DNA from: Circinella minor
Taxonomy: Eukaryota > Mucoromycota > Mucoromycetes > Mucorales > Lichtheimiaceae
Assembly: GCA_016758965.1 (NCBI GenBank)
Contig: JAEPRB010000087.1
Location: forward strand, 81,821 to 145,820
Reading direction: 5' to 3'
Length of the DNA: 64,000 nucleotides
Shown here piece by piece: positions 47,521 through 60,500 of the stretch. Under the pieces are notes generated by a model. That model searched no databases and was not told the origin of the DNA. It worked only from the letters and a program-made list of their open reading frames with translations. Position numbers and translations under genes: made by a program. Each line of letters begins with the position of its first letter. The first letter of the stretch is position 1.

Positions 47521-49134
47521 TTATCTTTGATTTTATTGTTTTAAGAAAAAAGAAATAGAAGAAACGAAAAAGTGGTTCTATTTTATCTGACGTCGAATAT
47601 CCTCCCTTCTCCACCCCTTTGTTATGTTCTAGTTGATATTTTAATTAATGTGATAACTACATTCCTTCAAGCAAAATGCTTTAGGATAAAAAGGAAAAAA
47701 AAGTGATCTACAAAAAAGGTTGCTATGGTAGTGATTGGATAAAAAGGGTGGGAAATTTATTAATTTGGTTCATAATAAATTCACTGTTTGGCAGATTACT
47801 TCATCAAACATGATAAAAAAAACAACTTTTGTTATCTTTTTTTTTTTTTTTTTTTTTTTTACCAACAAAAGATAAAGCCCTTTGTGTTACTATACAGAAA
47901 CGTAATCATTTTTTTGTTTTGCCGTAACATTTTCTTGATAAGCGGATTTTATTTTATTTTTCTCGTTACTGTTTTCTTTCGCTTGGCAGAAACATCGGAA
48001 AGATCGTATTGGATAATAAAAATGCTCTCGAAATACCGCCAAACATGAGATATACCTTTTTCGGATCTCAGAATACGATTAAGCAAAGAAAAAATAACCT
48101 GGTGTAACATCCACTAAGAGCGGGGTAAAAATTGATACTTCCTTTAAAGTCGACCACAAGCTTCTTTTGGTAGCAACCTTAATAATTTGAGATCACACGT
48201 TCAATATAAAGTACGCCAGTATGACCTCTTTAAGAAATATCAAACAATTTTTAACCACTTCTCAGTTTATAATATTATTGTATTTCGATGTGGGGTAAAA
48301 CAAATAAAGTATCAAAACACCCAATATAAATTTCGTATTGTTTTTTATGACAACCCCCATCTCAAAGTATCGTAAATGTACCCGATCCCATGTAACACCA
48401 TTGACCGTGGTAAAAAAAAATCAGTTTAAGAAATTTTCTATTTCGGCTGCTCCCGGTAGAAAAAAACATAATGAATAATAACCCAACAAGGGAAAATATA
48501 CGTAATAGCGTGCGAAAAACAACTCAAAGAATGCATTTTTATTGTCAAAATTGGTAGAATATGAGATAAGATAAATACGTCTATCGGCTTATATATCATT
48601 TTTGGATGTTTTTTGCTACCATAGAAACTAAAAAGTAAAGGTAGACAATAAATGATGCCGAAACCATAAAAAATATATACATATGTAGTTTGACATCTAA
48701 TAGCTTAATTTATCCCTGCCCACGAAAACACAGAAATACACGAACCAACCATTAGGTATGCCCCAGATAAATAAAAAAAGTTTGCGGCGACCAAAAAAAA
48801 ATATTGAGTGTTTATGGCAATATCGTAGGGTCAGACGGTAAAAAACTCCAGGTTTCGCCGCTATTTGGTTTAGCTGATTTGGATCAAATATCCGCTAAAT
48901 AAAAATATGATGAACCACTTAAATGCCTCGATATAAAGGCAAATTCGGATTCTCGATAAATCAGTTAGCTATGAATATAAAAAGGGGACTTACAAGTGTC
49001 TTGTAATCAATTTCATCCTTTTTTCTTTCTCGTCTTCTTTTCCTTATTTCCCTTTTCTTTTTTTTTTCTCTTTTTTTCTTCGGTGCAGGCCACTTTAAAT
49101 TTTTCTCCTTATATTTAATTAAAAATTCTTCAAC
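47521..49134. other. Divergent intergenic region
   Basis: The shared upstream region of the subtilase (minus) and AAAP transporter (plus), about 1.6 kb. It includes a T tract of about 24 bases (47837-47860) and a CT-rich leader just before 49135. Slightly GC-richer than the deserts, but no gene is supported. Confidence 0.5.
48976..48985 (+). promoter_or_regulatory. TATA box of the AAAP transporter gene
   Basis: TATAAAAAGG, a strong TATA consensus, 159 bases before the ATG at 49135 and ahead of a CT-rich leader, as in highly expressed fungal genes. Confidence 0.55.
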
Positions 49135-50679
49135 ATGAATAATATAACATCATTGTTCTCACGACAAAAAGAAGAATCAAAGCAACAAGACGCTGGTTCT
49201 TTTAAAATCAAGGATGAGAAATCCGAAGTGGTTCAACATGCCATTGAAGATTATATTGAAGAAGATCGAAATTCCGAAAAGGTTGACTTTGGCCATGGTA
49301 GCGGCACATGGGCTACAGCTTACTTCAACGTTGTCTGTGTTGTCGCAGGAACTGGTACTTTAGGTTTGCCACATGCTTTTGCTCAAGGTGGCTGGCTTGG
49401 TATCCTTATTTTAATTCTTGCATCGTCAATGGCTATCTATTCTGGTATCATTTTGATCCAATGTTTGTACTGTAAACCTGGTGAACGTCTTCATGATTAC
49501 AAACAAATTGGCAAAGCTGCTTTTGGTAAGCTCTATAACTTTAATTTTTTTTTGTTTTCTTATTGTCTTTCTTTTCGATCATTTTTAATTTAACAAATTA
49601 AAAAAAATAATAGGTTGGCCCGGTTATGCTTTTGCTTCATTGATGCATTTACTCAACTTGTTTGGTTGTCCTGCTCTTTATCTTGTTTTGGCTTCTGAAA
49701 ATTTGCATACGCTTTTGCAATATACCGTAAGTAGTTTCTACATAAAATCATTTTAAAATCTGAAGATATAGGAATTTCAATTTACTAAAAAAAATTTGCT
49801 ATTTTTTTTATTTAGTCCGGCGCACTTACTCGTGAATATTGGGTTATTATCATTGCCGCTGCCTTACTTGTTCCTTTATTTGCTTTCAAGACTTTGAAGG
49901 AAATCACCTTTTTGGCTGCCATTGGTGCCCTCACTACCATGATTGCTGTCTTCATTGTTGTTATTGAAAGTCCTATTGATCATAATGCTAACCCTCAACG
50001 TGAAGTTATCCACGATGGTGTTATTTGGACTGGTTTCCCATCTGCCTTGGCTACCATTTCCTTTTCATTTGGTGGTAACAACACTTATCCTCACGTCGAA
50101 CATGCTCTTAAGAAGCCTCACCAATGGAAGTGGACTGTCACTGCCGGTTTGGGTACTTGTGCAGCCTTGTACTTTTTGACTGCTATTCCCGGTTACTGGA
50201 GTTACGGTCGTGATGCTGTTTCCCCCATCTACAACTCTCTTCCCGAGGGTGGTGCTGCCCAAATTGTTGCCAAGATCGTTATGACCATTCACGTTATTTT
50301 GGCTATTCCAATTTACGCTTGTTCGTTTGCTTTAGAATTCGAACGTTTCTGTCGTATTGACGATCAAAAATTGGGCAAATTCTTGGCTTTCTTCGGTCGT
50401 GCTGCTGTTCGTACTGCTACTATGGTTATCTTGGCTGTTCTTGCTATTTTCATTCCATACTTTGACGCTTTCATGAGTTTGATTGGTGCTCTTTGTACCT
50501 GTTCTTTGGTCTTCTTGATTCCTATTCTTTGCCATTTGCGCTTGTTTGGTATCAAGCGACCTATCTATGAATTAGCTTTCTGTGGTTTGGCTTTGCTTCT
50601 TGGTATTGTTGGCTGTATCTTTGGTTCCTGGGATGCCATTGATTCACTTAAGATGCATTTTGCTGAAGATGCCGCTTAA
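49135..50679 (+). CDS. AAAP-family amino acid transporter (Avt-like), three exons
   Basis: Exons 49135-49525, 49614-49726 and 49816-50679 give 455 residues with about 11 membrane spans. The first span holds the AAAP signature ATAYFNVVCVVAGTGTLGLP followed by HAFAQGGW. Later features include FSFGGNNTYPHVEHALKKP and a GYWSYG motif, both typical of fungal members. The N-terminal 60 residues are charged and cytosolic. Relatives export or import neutral amino acids at the vacuole or plasma membrane; location and substrate are not decided by sequence. Strong codon bias toward C/T-ending codons and a TATA box point to high expression. Confidence 0.9.
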
Positions 50680-51861
50680 ATCTTTTTACTCTCCCCCCCT
50701 TTTGTTTTTCTCCACCTCTATTCTCTACCTCCTTAACTTCCTTTTTTTTACTTTCTACAAGACGTTTATTTTTATTTTACAGATCTACTATATTAATATC
50801 CTTTTATATATTCTTTTCCCCGTTTTGCATTTAGGACAATGCAACCCTTTTAAGAAGTTTCAATTTTTTTTTGCTTCTTTTGCCTCTGTACTTGTTAACT
50901 TTGTAATTTTGTTATTATATTTCTAAAAATTTTGTAAATATATATCCTAAATTTTTTTTATTATTCTTTCACCAAAAAAAAAAAACTAAAATTTATTGTT
51001 TATTTAAAAAAAGTATCTGATTTTTTCAGTTTTATATCTACTGAAATGTATTTGGGTTTTTTGCGTGTGAAAAAATATGCATGTTGGATTTATGTAACCA
51101 TAGAAAAAATAATGACGTATTAGATAATTGTGAGGTTATACCCTTACTGAAAAGCGTTTCGTAGAGTGAGCTGGAAGAAAAAATAGGTAAAAATACATCG
51201 ATCTGGCTGATATTTCTAATTCTTTTAAGAAACTAAATCTCTATACATATTTTCATACTAGTATTCGTAGAAAATATACATAAAATTCGTAGCTTACACG
51301 GGATCATAGTTGTGAAGATCGAGATCAATTGAGAACCTTAAAATACGAAAATAACTCAAATTTGAATAATGGTGGGATTTATGCAGTACAGTGTTGTCTA
51401 TTAAGCGTATTAATCGTGCCTATAAATAACTCGAAGCTGTCATTTTCATTTTCCTATCAGGTACATATATTATATTTTCAATGAAAAACTATTTGTCTCA
51501 CGCAAAGAAAATCTAATAAAATTTATAATGTATATGATGGTTTATAGTTATGATAAAGCAAGGACAATTATATGTTTCTATAGACATTCGTAAATCTGAT
51601 TCTTGTATTCCTTTTTTTTATATTGACAGTACTAGATGTTACTACAAAAAAATATTTATTATTATTTTTTCTAAGTAACATTCTCGCATATACATAATGT
51701 ATGGTATATATACATATAAACAGTTATATTATATTTTCTTCGCCACTAAGCGGATAATTTTGTTAAAAAAAAGAAAATAATTATTTCTATTTTCTTGAAA
51801 CAGAAACAAACTATTAAAACAATTGTAGGGGTTGACAATTTTTTTTTTTAAATAAGGCTTT
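50680..51861. other. Convergent intergenic region
   Basis: Separates the 3' ends of the AAAP gene (plus) and the LEA2-like gene (minus). The first 250 bases are a T-rich 3' UTR. Nothing else is seen. Confidence 0.5.
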
Positions 51862-53408
51862 TCAAGTTGGGCAAAGAAATCCTCCTGTTGCAGGGGTTGC
51901 AACAATCCTTGGTTTATAGTTTGTCCATTCTAGCCCAACATAATGAATAGTAATCCAAAATTGTAGCTGTAAAGCTTCATGCGTATCTTCAACACAAGCT
52001 CTCCGCAAGTTGGCGAAAGTAGGGTCTGATGCTCGTCGTGCTTCATAGTCAATATGAACCGGCATATTAATTTGAGATATTATTTGAGGTGATAAAATAA
52101 CATTTTGCCGTTGTTGTGTAGCCTGGCGACCAATAACTGTACCAGATTCTTTGACGATGATTTCCATGTTGAAACGCAACGGGATATAATTTTTCCGATT
52201 ATCAAGTGTGACACTAACAGACCATGTGCTATCAAATGCCACGTTGCCGGTGTTGGAAGGATCCGTTTCCGATGTTTTAGGTGGCTCTAAAAGTGTGGCG
52301 CCATCAATTCGAAATAATGGTGTACGTGGCCATGTCAAGAATAAAGTGATAGCACCTGTCATTAAAATTATAAATGTTGTAATAACACAAATAGTACGTA
52401 TTTTACTTTTTCGACGATATGCTGTTGAATTGATTGATATTTTTTCTGTATTAGCTTCTTCGTCTTTTTCAGCTTTTTGTAATCTACTTTTTTTATTCGT
52501 TCTTTCTTCGATCAAATCTAGATATTTAGGTTTAGCCGCATTATTGTTACACTTGCAATGACACCGACGGAAATTTTTATTGGGTTGATAAGGATGAACT
52601 GGACTCCGCTTTTGTTGCTCTTGTTGAAGAGCGCAATATCTGCGATCCTGGTCTACAAATTGGGCTAATGGCCGATCATCCGCTGACGGTGTTGGTACTG
52701 TTTCCGAAAAGATTTTATTGATAACAACAAATTAAAGAAACCTATAATAAGTAACGTTGAATTTCGTACTTTTTATTTTTGTTTTCTGTTACCTGAATCT
52801 AATGATAATCCTGACGCTTTGATATCACTACTGTTAATATTATTCTCAACTTGAAATGAAGAAAAGAGTCGACTGAAACCAGAACCAGAAGATCGTCGTA
52901 TCATGGAATCGTTTTTATTATAATCCACAGCACCCTTCTCTTTTGCCCCATCTCCATATTCCTCTTCTTCTATTAATTGTGGGGTTGGTGTTGTCGCTTG
53001 TATTGGATTTTTTTTATGTGTCATGAATAGCTCGGCAATCGAGAGTCTTTGTGATACTTTTACATCATTATTTTGTCCCGCGTTTCTGGAATCATTGTGC
53101 GACGTTGTACTGTTGGTTGACTTGAATTGGTCGGCAATGAATAATTTTGTTGGAGGTGGTAACGGAACAAGTTGATCTCTCTGTCGTTGTTGTCGTTGAT
53201 ATTTTTCCTCATAATAATATGGCGATCCATGTCGGTGACGATAATAATTAGAATTGCCATCATCGTCGCTCATCATTACAGGGGCTGGTTTTCGTCGTCC
53301 TTGGTGGTGTTGTAGTGACGAGGAGGAAGACGGTGACGGAGCTAAGTTATGGTGTTGCCGGGATACTTGATAATGAAATTCTTGATAGTTTATGGTGTCT
53401 TCTTCCAT
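51862..53408 (-). CDS. Single-pass membrane protein with LEA2-like domain, two exons
   Basis: Minus-strand exons 53408-52793 and 52697-51862 give 483 residues. The first 300 residues are hydrophilic, rich in Ser, Arg, Gln and Tyr and probably disordered, with a Cys/His cluster RRCHCKC near residue 255. A membrane span (TICVITTFIILMTGAITLFL, about 307-328) is preceded by a basic stretch and followed by a lumenal or exterior beta-rich domain. That domain contains WSVSVTLDNRKNYIPLRFNM and IVKESGTVIGRQ and ends at CPT, the pattern of LEA2 (NDR1/HIN1-like) domains found in fungal transmembrane proteins. Function unknown; topology is type II by the positive-inside rule. Confidence 0.78.
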
Positions 53409-54381
53409 ATTTAATCAGGCGTGAAAAAAAAATAGAGACCACAAAACAATATTTACAAGAAAAAAGAAAATAAAAAATTGAAAATTCAAGTGAATTTTCA
53501 TGTCTTTTTTTTTTTTTTAAAAAAAAAGACCTTTCTCCTGCCTAAAACCCCTTGCACCGTGCACTCCTCACATATATCTAAAGCTTTTTTTGTTCTTTGT
53601 TTTTAATAGTTAAATATCTTTTTACTTTTGAGTTTCTTGGACAGTTGCATGATAAATACAACAAGAACTAATGTATTAGAAGGATATAGTCTATTTCACT
53701 AATCTATTTTCGGATATGCAACAGGTAGTCAATTCCGTAAAGGAGAGATTTTTTTTGCGCCGCTTTTTTATTTCACCCCTTATTCTGATGGTGGTGCATT
53801 CTTTCATTGGTATATATATATATACATAACAACTCTGTGCCTTTTATTTCTCCTTATTTCCAAATAAGAGAGCAAAGAGATATTAGACTCTTTTTGTCCA
53901 CTCATATTTAACGTTATGCATACCTATGCATTTGTTATATATATTCTTCTTCTTTAAAGGTGTATATTATATTGTTTGAGGTTACTACGCTTCATTAAAT
54001 GATTATTTGATCTCATTATATATAAACTTTTTGAAAGTTCTGAAAAGGATATGTGTGAAGAAGTTATCATAACTATATTGTAAGCTGTAGTTTATATAAT
54101 ACTCCAGGCTTCTTGAACTATGCATCATACTCGCATACGAATTTTAGACCATGATAATAAATTGGGCATACATAATATGTTATTATTAATGTAGACAGCT
54201 TTGTAAAAGTTTATGTTGACGAAATCATGGATAGGTAAATAAAGTAATAAAATACGAAGAAATGAATAGCAACCCAGTAATCCTTTTAACCGAACTTGGA
54301 AAAAAAAATCTTTCTTTATTTACTCTATCCTTTCTCCCGTGTCTTTCAGCACTTTTTTAAGAATTTTGTCGTTTTACTCTT
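53409..54381. other. Divergent intergenic region
   Basis: Upstream of both the LEA2-like gene (minus) and the kinase-like gene (plus). A/T runs lie near 53510-53530 and a TA repeat at about 53810-53824. No gene is supported. Confidence 0.5.
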
Positions 54382-55593
54382 ATGAGCACTGGCGTTCGGC
54401 AATGGCGACGACCAAAAAATTCTTCGTCTAAATATGATTTTATTAAAGTACGCGTTCATTTACACAACGAACATTATTATGTTTTATCCAGATTTCTATT
54501 ATCACGCATGTTAACTGCTGCACGAATCGATTATGGACATGCCTTACGAATAGCGCTTGATTTAAAAAAGAGATTAGTTGAAAAATCACAGTTGGATGTT
54601 TCTCAAGCAGACTTGCAAAAAGAACTATTTCGATTATTAAGGGAACATGGGTATGGTGAAGAACATGTAAAGTGGTATAAAACTTTAGAGAAGTAAGTGA
54701 TTTACTATTAACTTTTTGATTTACCAAGGGAAAACTAGAAATGGGACTAAACAACATTATAAACGTTTTAGATTTTATCATCAACGCATTCCATTGATTG
54801 TATTAATTGCTGGGACAGCATCCACTGGAAAATCCACTGTAGCAACAAGATTATCTGAACGATTGAATCTTTCTTCTGTATTAAAAACAGATGTTATTTA
54901 TGATTTAATGCATACAATCATTGAGTAAGTATATTCTTTCTGAATCTTTCATTCTATTTTATTTTTATTTTTTAAAAAAAAGAAAAACTTGGTAGAGGGC
55001 TTTTTATCTATTTTATGCTAATTGGATGATTTGATGGATAATGTTATGATAAAGTGGCAAAACACCAGGATCTCTCTGGACAACAAAACTTGCTACACAC
55101 GATCAACAATTCAAAGATATAGTCGCACAAGAATGTTCTCTTGTGTGTCGAGGTAAAAAAAGAAAAAAAAAACTTTAATATTTCAGAAAAGTTTAAATAA
55201 TAGTTGAAAATTATTATTTTTTTAGGATTGGATGGTGATCTAGGTAAATCAATTACAGAAGGAAAGTCTATTATTATTGAAGGATCACTGGTAGAACATA
55301 GCTTATTGGATCATATGTATGAATTTATCAGTAAACTATCAAATCAACATACAGTTATTGTAGCACCATTTTTACTTGTTTTATCAGAATCAGATTTACA
55401 ACGAAATTTAAAACGAGCATCTTGGTTTGAACGTGCTCGTGATTATCAATCCAATTTAGTGGAAAACAATAATACCCGGAAACAATCCAATCTACCTAAA
55501 TTTCATACCATGCATGTCAATATGGGAGACATTCAACCTACAATTGATGCAATGCAAGCTATTGTTCTTGATCAAATCGCAAAAAAGACATGA
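54382..55593 (+). CDS. 2-phosphoglycerate kinase-like P-loop protein with N-terminal ATP-cone
   Basis: Exons 54382-54692, 54772-54924, 55055-55152 and 55226-55593 give 309 residues. The N-terminal third (FIKVRVHLHNEHYYVLSRFL, then YGHALRIALDLKKRL) looks like an ATP-cone. The P-loop kinase follows: PLIVLIAGTASTGKSTVATR (Walker A, residues 118-126), KTDVIYDLMHTI, GKSIIIEGSLVEHSL as Walker B region, and a late RNLKRASWFERARDY lid. This order is that of archaeal 2-phosphoglycerate kinase and of plant LPA1-type proteins implicated in inositol phosphate (phytate) metabolism. The actual substrate in fungi is unknown, and a role in inositol phosphate supply is inference. The protein lacks the long C-terminal region of plant LPA1. 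Confidence 0.82.
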
Positions 55594-56073
55594 TCCATGT
55601 ATATTTAATTACTATGTATATTATTCTCCCTCCTTTTTTTTAATCACTTTGTATAAATCACATATCCATTAGCAACATTCCCTATTTTTAAGTATAAAAT
55701 TATATTACCATGGTTACTATTAGCAACTGTTTTTTTGTGTGACCTTTACGACGATAAAATCATTTTGCCCGGCTTATTTAGTTGTTGTCAAATGAAAAAA
55801 AAAGTTTATTTTCTCTTCTTCACACATTTAAAATAAACCCGACCTTTTTGTACAACATTAGCTGGTGTACCCCAAATAACCTTTTTGTTCTTGTTCATAA
55901 TTAAAAATGTTACTTTTTGTTAAGGTGCGTACTTCACATGGATATGAGTTAATTTTACTTTTTTTTTCTTTCCTCTCTATTTGTTTTCTTCTCCCCCTTT
56001 TTTTTTATTTTTATTTTTACTCTTTTTCTTTATTTTTTTTCTCGACTTCTTTTTTTTTATTGTTTTTGATGCC
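55594..56073. other. Intergenic spacer and CT-rich leader
   Basis: The 3' flank of the kinase-like gene followed by the promoter of the Knh1-like gene. The last 120 bases are a C/T tract whose open frame extends upstream of the chosen ATG but is low complexity. Nothing else is seen. Confidence 0.5.
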
Positions 56074-57403
56074 ATGAAATTGTTATCATTACAAGCTGAT
56101 AACATTAGTAATAGTTGTAAAATATCAATATTGTTATTTTTATTATTAACTACTGCTATTAATAATGTAACTGGGTTCTCGATTGGATCACCAACGCCTA
56201 ATACACGAATTCAAGCAGGTGCACAATTTCTTGTTACATGGTCAGATCTCACTGGCAACGCAACTACGGTCACTATTGAGCTTGCACAAGGCTCACAAGC
56301 AGATGCAATAATGATCAAAGCAACTCTAGCTTCAAATGCACCATCAGGTGGAGGATCTACAACTGTTAGTACACCTACAACTATTTTACCTGCTAGTAAT
56401 TATTATATACGAGTCAAAGCCAACGGGAACCCAGCATCTGCTGCTGTTCAAGGTCCTTATACTTTTTTCACATCTACAACATCTGGTGATAGTAGTGGCG
56501 TACAACCTAAACCAACGTCTTCATTTTCCTTAATATTACCCAGACCCTCTTCTGCATCACTATCACATTCATCTTCAGCAATGGCTTCAGGTTCAGTTAC
56601 ATCAAAAACACCAAGTGGAACATCTTCATCCATTGCAAAAGAGACATCGAATAGTAGTGATATCGATGATTCAAAAGATGAGGTTAAAGATAGCAATGAT
56701 AATAAGAAAGGAGAAAATTCTGGTTTATCAGGTGGTGCAATTGCAGGTATTGCAGTTGGTGGTGTCGCTGGAGCATTGGCAGTAAGTAAATAAGTAATAT
56801 GATGATTTTGAAAGACCAAAAAAAAACAGGTGTTATAAAACATACTCAAAATGTATACAAAATTGTTTAACATAGATATTTGGTGTAATGATGTGTGTCC
56901 GACGTAGTGGTCGTGACGGAGATGAAAGAGTTGACGCATCATCCGAAATTTACTCTAGTCCTCCTGGATTTCATGCAGAAACAAAAGATACAACAATGGC
57001 TGCAATTCCAGCAGCCGTACATCAGCATCGACAAGAATATTCTTCAACTTCACCAAGACAAGAACATACAACTCAGCAAGGTAACTTTTATCCAACGGGT
57101 TATGAAACTGGATATTATAACAATAATAATACTACTGGAACCGATCCATATTATCAACAACAACAGCAGGGAGGTTATGATCAATACAATAACTATGGAT
57201 ATCACCCATCAGCTGTATATATGCCAAATATTGCTCATGGACATGAACAACAACAATACCAAGGATATGACAATAGTCAATATTATGCTCATCCACAACA
57301 ACCATATCCACCACAACCTGTTTATTATAATAGTAGTCCACCCATTCCACAGCATGCACAACAGGAACCACCTCATTCGCCTACTAATCCACAAAACCAT
57401 TAA
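56074..57403 (+). CDS. Knh1/Kre9-like domain single-pass membrane protein, two exons
   Basis: Exons 56074-56781 and 56876-57403 give 411 residues. A late signal peptide (ISILLFLLLTTAINNVTG) precedes an Ig-like domain starting FSIGSPTPNTRIQAGAQFLV with TWSD and ending YYIRVKANGN...GPYTFFTS. This is the Kre9/Knh1 N-terminal (Ser-Thr-rich GPI-anchored family) pattern. A Ser/Thr-rich stalk, a GGAIAGIAVGGVAGALA membrane span split by the intron, RRSGRDG, and a long Tyr/Gln/Pro-rich cytosolic tail follow. Such domains are tied to beta-glucan assembly and wall surfaces, but the membrane anchor and tail suggest a sensor or adhesion role. The ATG at 56074 is preferred over the upstream one in the CT tract. 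Confidence 0.83.
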
Positions 57404-57574
57404 AAACAACATATACCAAATCTAAAAATATGTTGTAAGTTTTTTATCTTTCCATATATATATATATATACATACACAGAATTTTATTTTTACTTTTATG
57501 TTGTATACAATGTACATTTTTGTTTTTTTTCTTATTATGCAATAAAAAAACCCCCTTACAACGATCATCGGGTC

Positions 57575-60500
57575 TTAATCAACTTGACTTTCAAGTGTCT
57601 TTACCATGATATCCATAATTTCTTCGGAATAATTTGTCAAATCCAATTCCGGTTGATGCATTTTTGCAGTTAACCAATTATTCTATATAATTATAGCATA
57701 ATAATAAATATTAAGTTATTTTTTTTTGACATTATGAATCAGGGAAGATAAACCTACCAATTCAGTACGCAAAAATTTCAATAAAGCAGCTGATCGTGCA
57801 AAGCAATCAAACTTCATCCATCCATCCAAAATTACTCTTCTTTGTTTGTGCTAATTATAAGAATAGAAATTATATTTAGCAACCAACAACACCTTTGGAT
57901 CTAAAATAAAATTCTTATAACTTGTATTTTTACCTTAATTTCCAAGTCCGCTGCTAACAGCATGACAGCTACCGGATCAATTGTAGTTGCTTCCCACAAA
58001 TAAATTTGTTCACCATTCATAACAACTGTATTATAAACTAAGAAATCACTTGACAACATTCGTTGTCGTCCAAACAGCATTGATGATGGATGGATTTTCA
58101 TTCCACTTAACTTGTTATTATAAAATACTTCATTATCTCTTTCTGCTAGTTTCGGATAGAGACCAGCCATAATGGCAGCATTCACCACGGGTACAGATCG
58201 TGCATATACATTGTAAGCTTGTGGTACCTTGCACCATTTTGTTTGTCGTTTCATTTCATACTTCTCCACAAGATCACTTGTATCGTCATCCATCTTAACA
58301 AAACCAATGCTGACCAATAACCCAAGATATTGTCGTTTCATATCTTCTATCATTTCCAAATTATCATGGCTCAAATAATTCTTTTGACAAAAATCTCGGA
58401 TTTTACGGCGCCAACCAGATTTTTGTTGTAACAATTTTTGTAGTTGTGCACGCCAAGTATCATAAGCTCGAAAGATTGTCCAAAAATCAGAATCAGCTAT
58501 GTCATATATTATACATTAGTAAGTATTTTTACTGTATTTAGATGGAGATAATTAATTTTGTTTTTAATTTGTTTCTTTTACCATATCGGAATTTTGCACG
58601 AGCCACATCTGCTTCTGTTTCTTTTCCAAAAGGTCGTACAAATGGACTCTTGAAACTAAGAGCGGCTGCAATAGTCAACACTGGATCAAGACAACGGAAT
58701 AAAGCACCAAATAAAATCATTTTTCCAATATGCACATCGACTGGTAAATTGGCAAGATGTGCACCAAGTGATGTTAATGTTTGTGAATCATCTATAGATA
58801 ATGCTTGTACCTAGCAAACACAAAGAGAAAGAGAGATGAGTAAATCAATTAATAATACTATTTTCTTTCATCCGGCTTTTTTTAATTTCTTACTTCTTTT
58901 AAAGTCTGAATAGCATTATCCACCAGATCTGAAGATGGCGCATCAATTGCGCTATCAAGAACCCCTTTAATTGGGCCCAAGTCACACACTTTGATACGTA
59001 AACATAATTCTTCGAGTGGTAATCGCATAATTTCAGGTGTTTCATAGTCTGCCATCTAGTAATAATAATGATAATGATATAGAGGTGTCAGCCCCCCTGT
59101 CACTCCCCCCTTTTTATTATTAACTATGTACTATAGAGTTTATTACTTGCCTCTAAAAATTTGTTCTCTGTGAATAAGTGGAAGCAAAGACCTTCTTGAA
59201 CACGACCAGCGCGACCTCGTCTTTGTCGAGCATTAGCTTTGGCAACAAACATTTGGCGTAAACGAGTGATACGTTTCTTCTTATCATAACTAAAATAAAA
59301 AGTTACATGAATTAGAACTGCGTTCATCATTATTATTATTATTATTTGGTGAGAAAAAAAAACTGGTACATTTGTTATTTTTACCTAACAATTTTTGCCA
59401 TGCCTGTATCAATAACAACAGTAACATCACTAATAGTGACACCAGTTTCAGCAATATTGGTAGACAAAACGATTTTCCTCATTCCTTTTGGAGGTACATC
59501 AAAAGCTTTTTCTTGATGCTCTGATGAAAGAGTAGAATGAAGAGCAATCAAAACAAATTTTTGGGCATCACCAAGTACATGATGAGCTGAAATAAGATCA
59601 TAAAGTCGTCTGATCTCAGGCATACCCGGTAAGAATACAAGAATAGCTCCAGTTTCTGGTACTTGTCTACTCATTGGAGTTTCTTGTTCCCGACTTCGTA
59701 TGCACACATAATCAATAAGGTCCAAGATAAGGTCATAATTAATTCGATCTTGATCAATACGACGAATCATTTTTCGCGTTTGCTTACTATACTTTAGTGT
59801 CTCCTCTTCTTGTTTCTCTGTGTTATTATTATCATCCTGATTGGCATTTTCTTCATTTGGTGTTGTTGATTCTGTTCGACTCACTGTAGTTAATTTGGAT
59901 TCAATTCTTGTTGGATCATATGGATCATCCTCATCGCTGTCTTCTTCAAACCAATCTAAACGGACACGGCGAGATGTACCATGTTTTCCAGAGACATCAA
60001 TGTTTCCATGATCTACAACACATATATAGAATATCATATTAGATTTTTGCTGATTGTTTTTTTATTCCTATATCACTGAGATTAAGAAGGAATAAACATC
60101 TATATACCTCTTTTGATGCGTTGTCGTCGCAACGCATAAGGTGAATCTTCCTCCAATGTATATCCTAAATTCGTAACATAGCATAGTTCAGATAAATTTC
60201 CTTTTTCGTATCGTTTAATAAATCAAAACTGTATCTTAAAGAAATACCTGTAGCCTCAATAACATCTTCCAAATATTGTACTTGAACGGGATATGTACGT
60301 CCTGGAACAGTGATGACAGGACAATAACCAAAATATTCTGAGAATTTATTTGCTTCAACGGTTGCACTCATCAAAATAATACGTAGATCTGGACGAACGC
60401 TACACAACTGTTTTAAAATTACAAGCAAGAAATCACTTTCAATAGTACGTTCGTGAACTTCATCCACAATAACATGTGTGACACCTTCCAATGTTTTATC

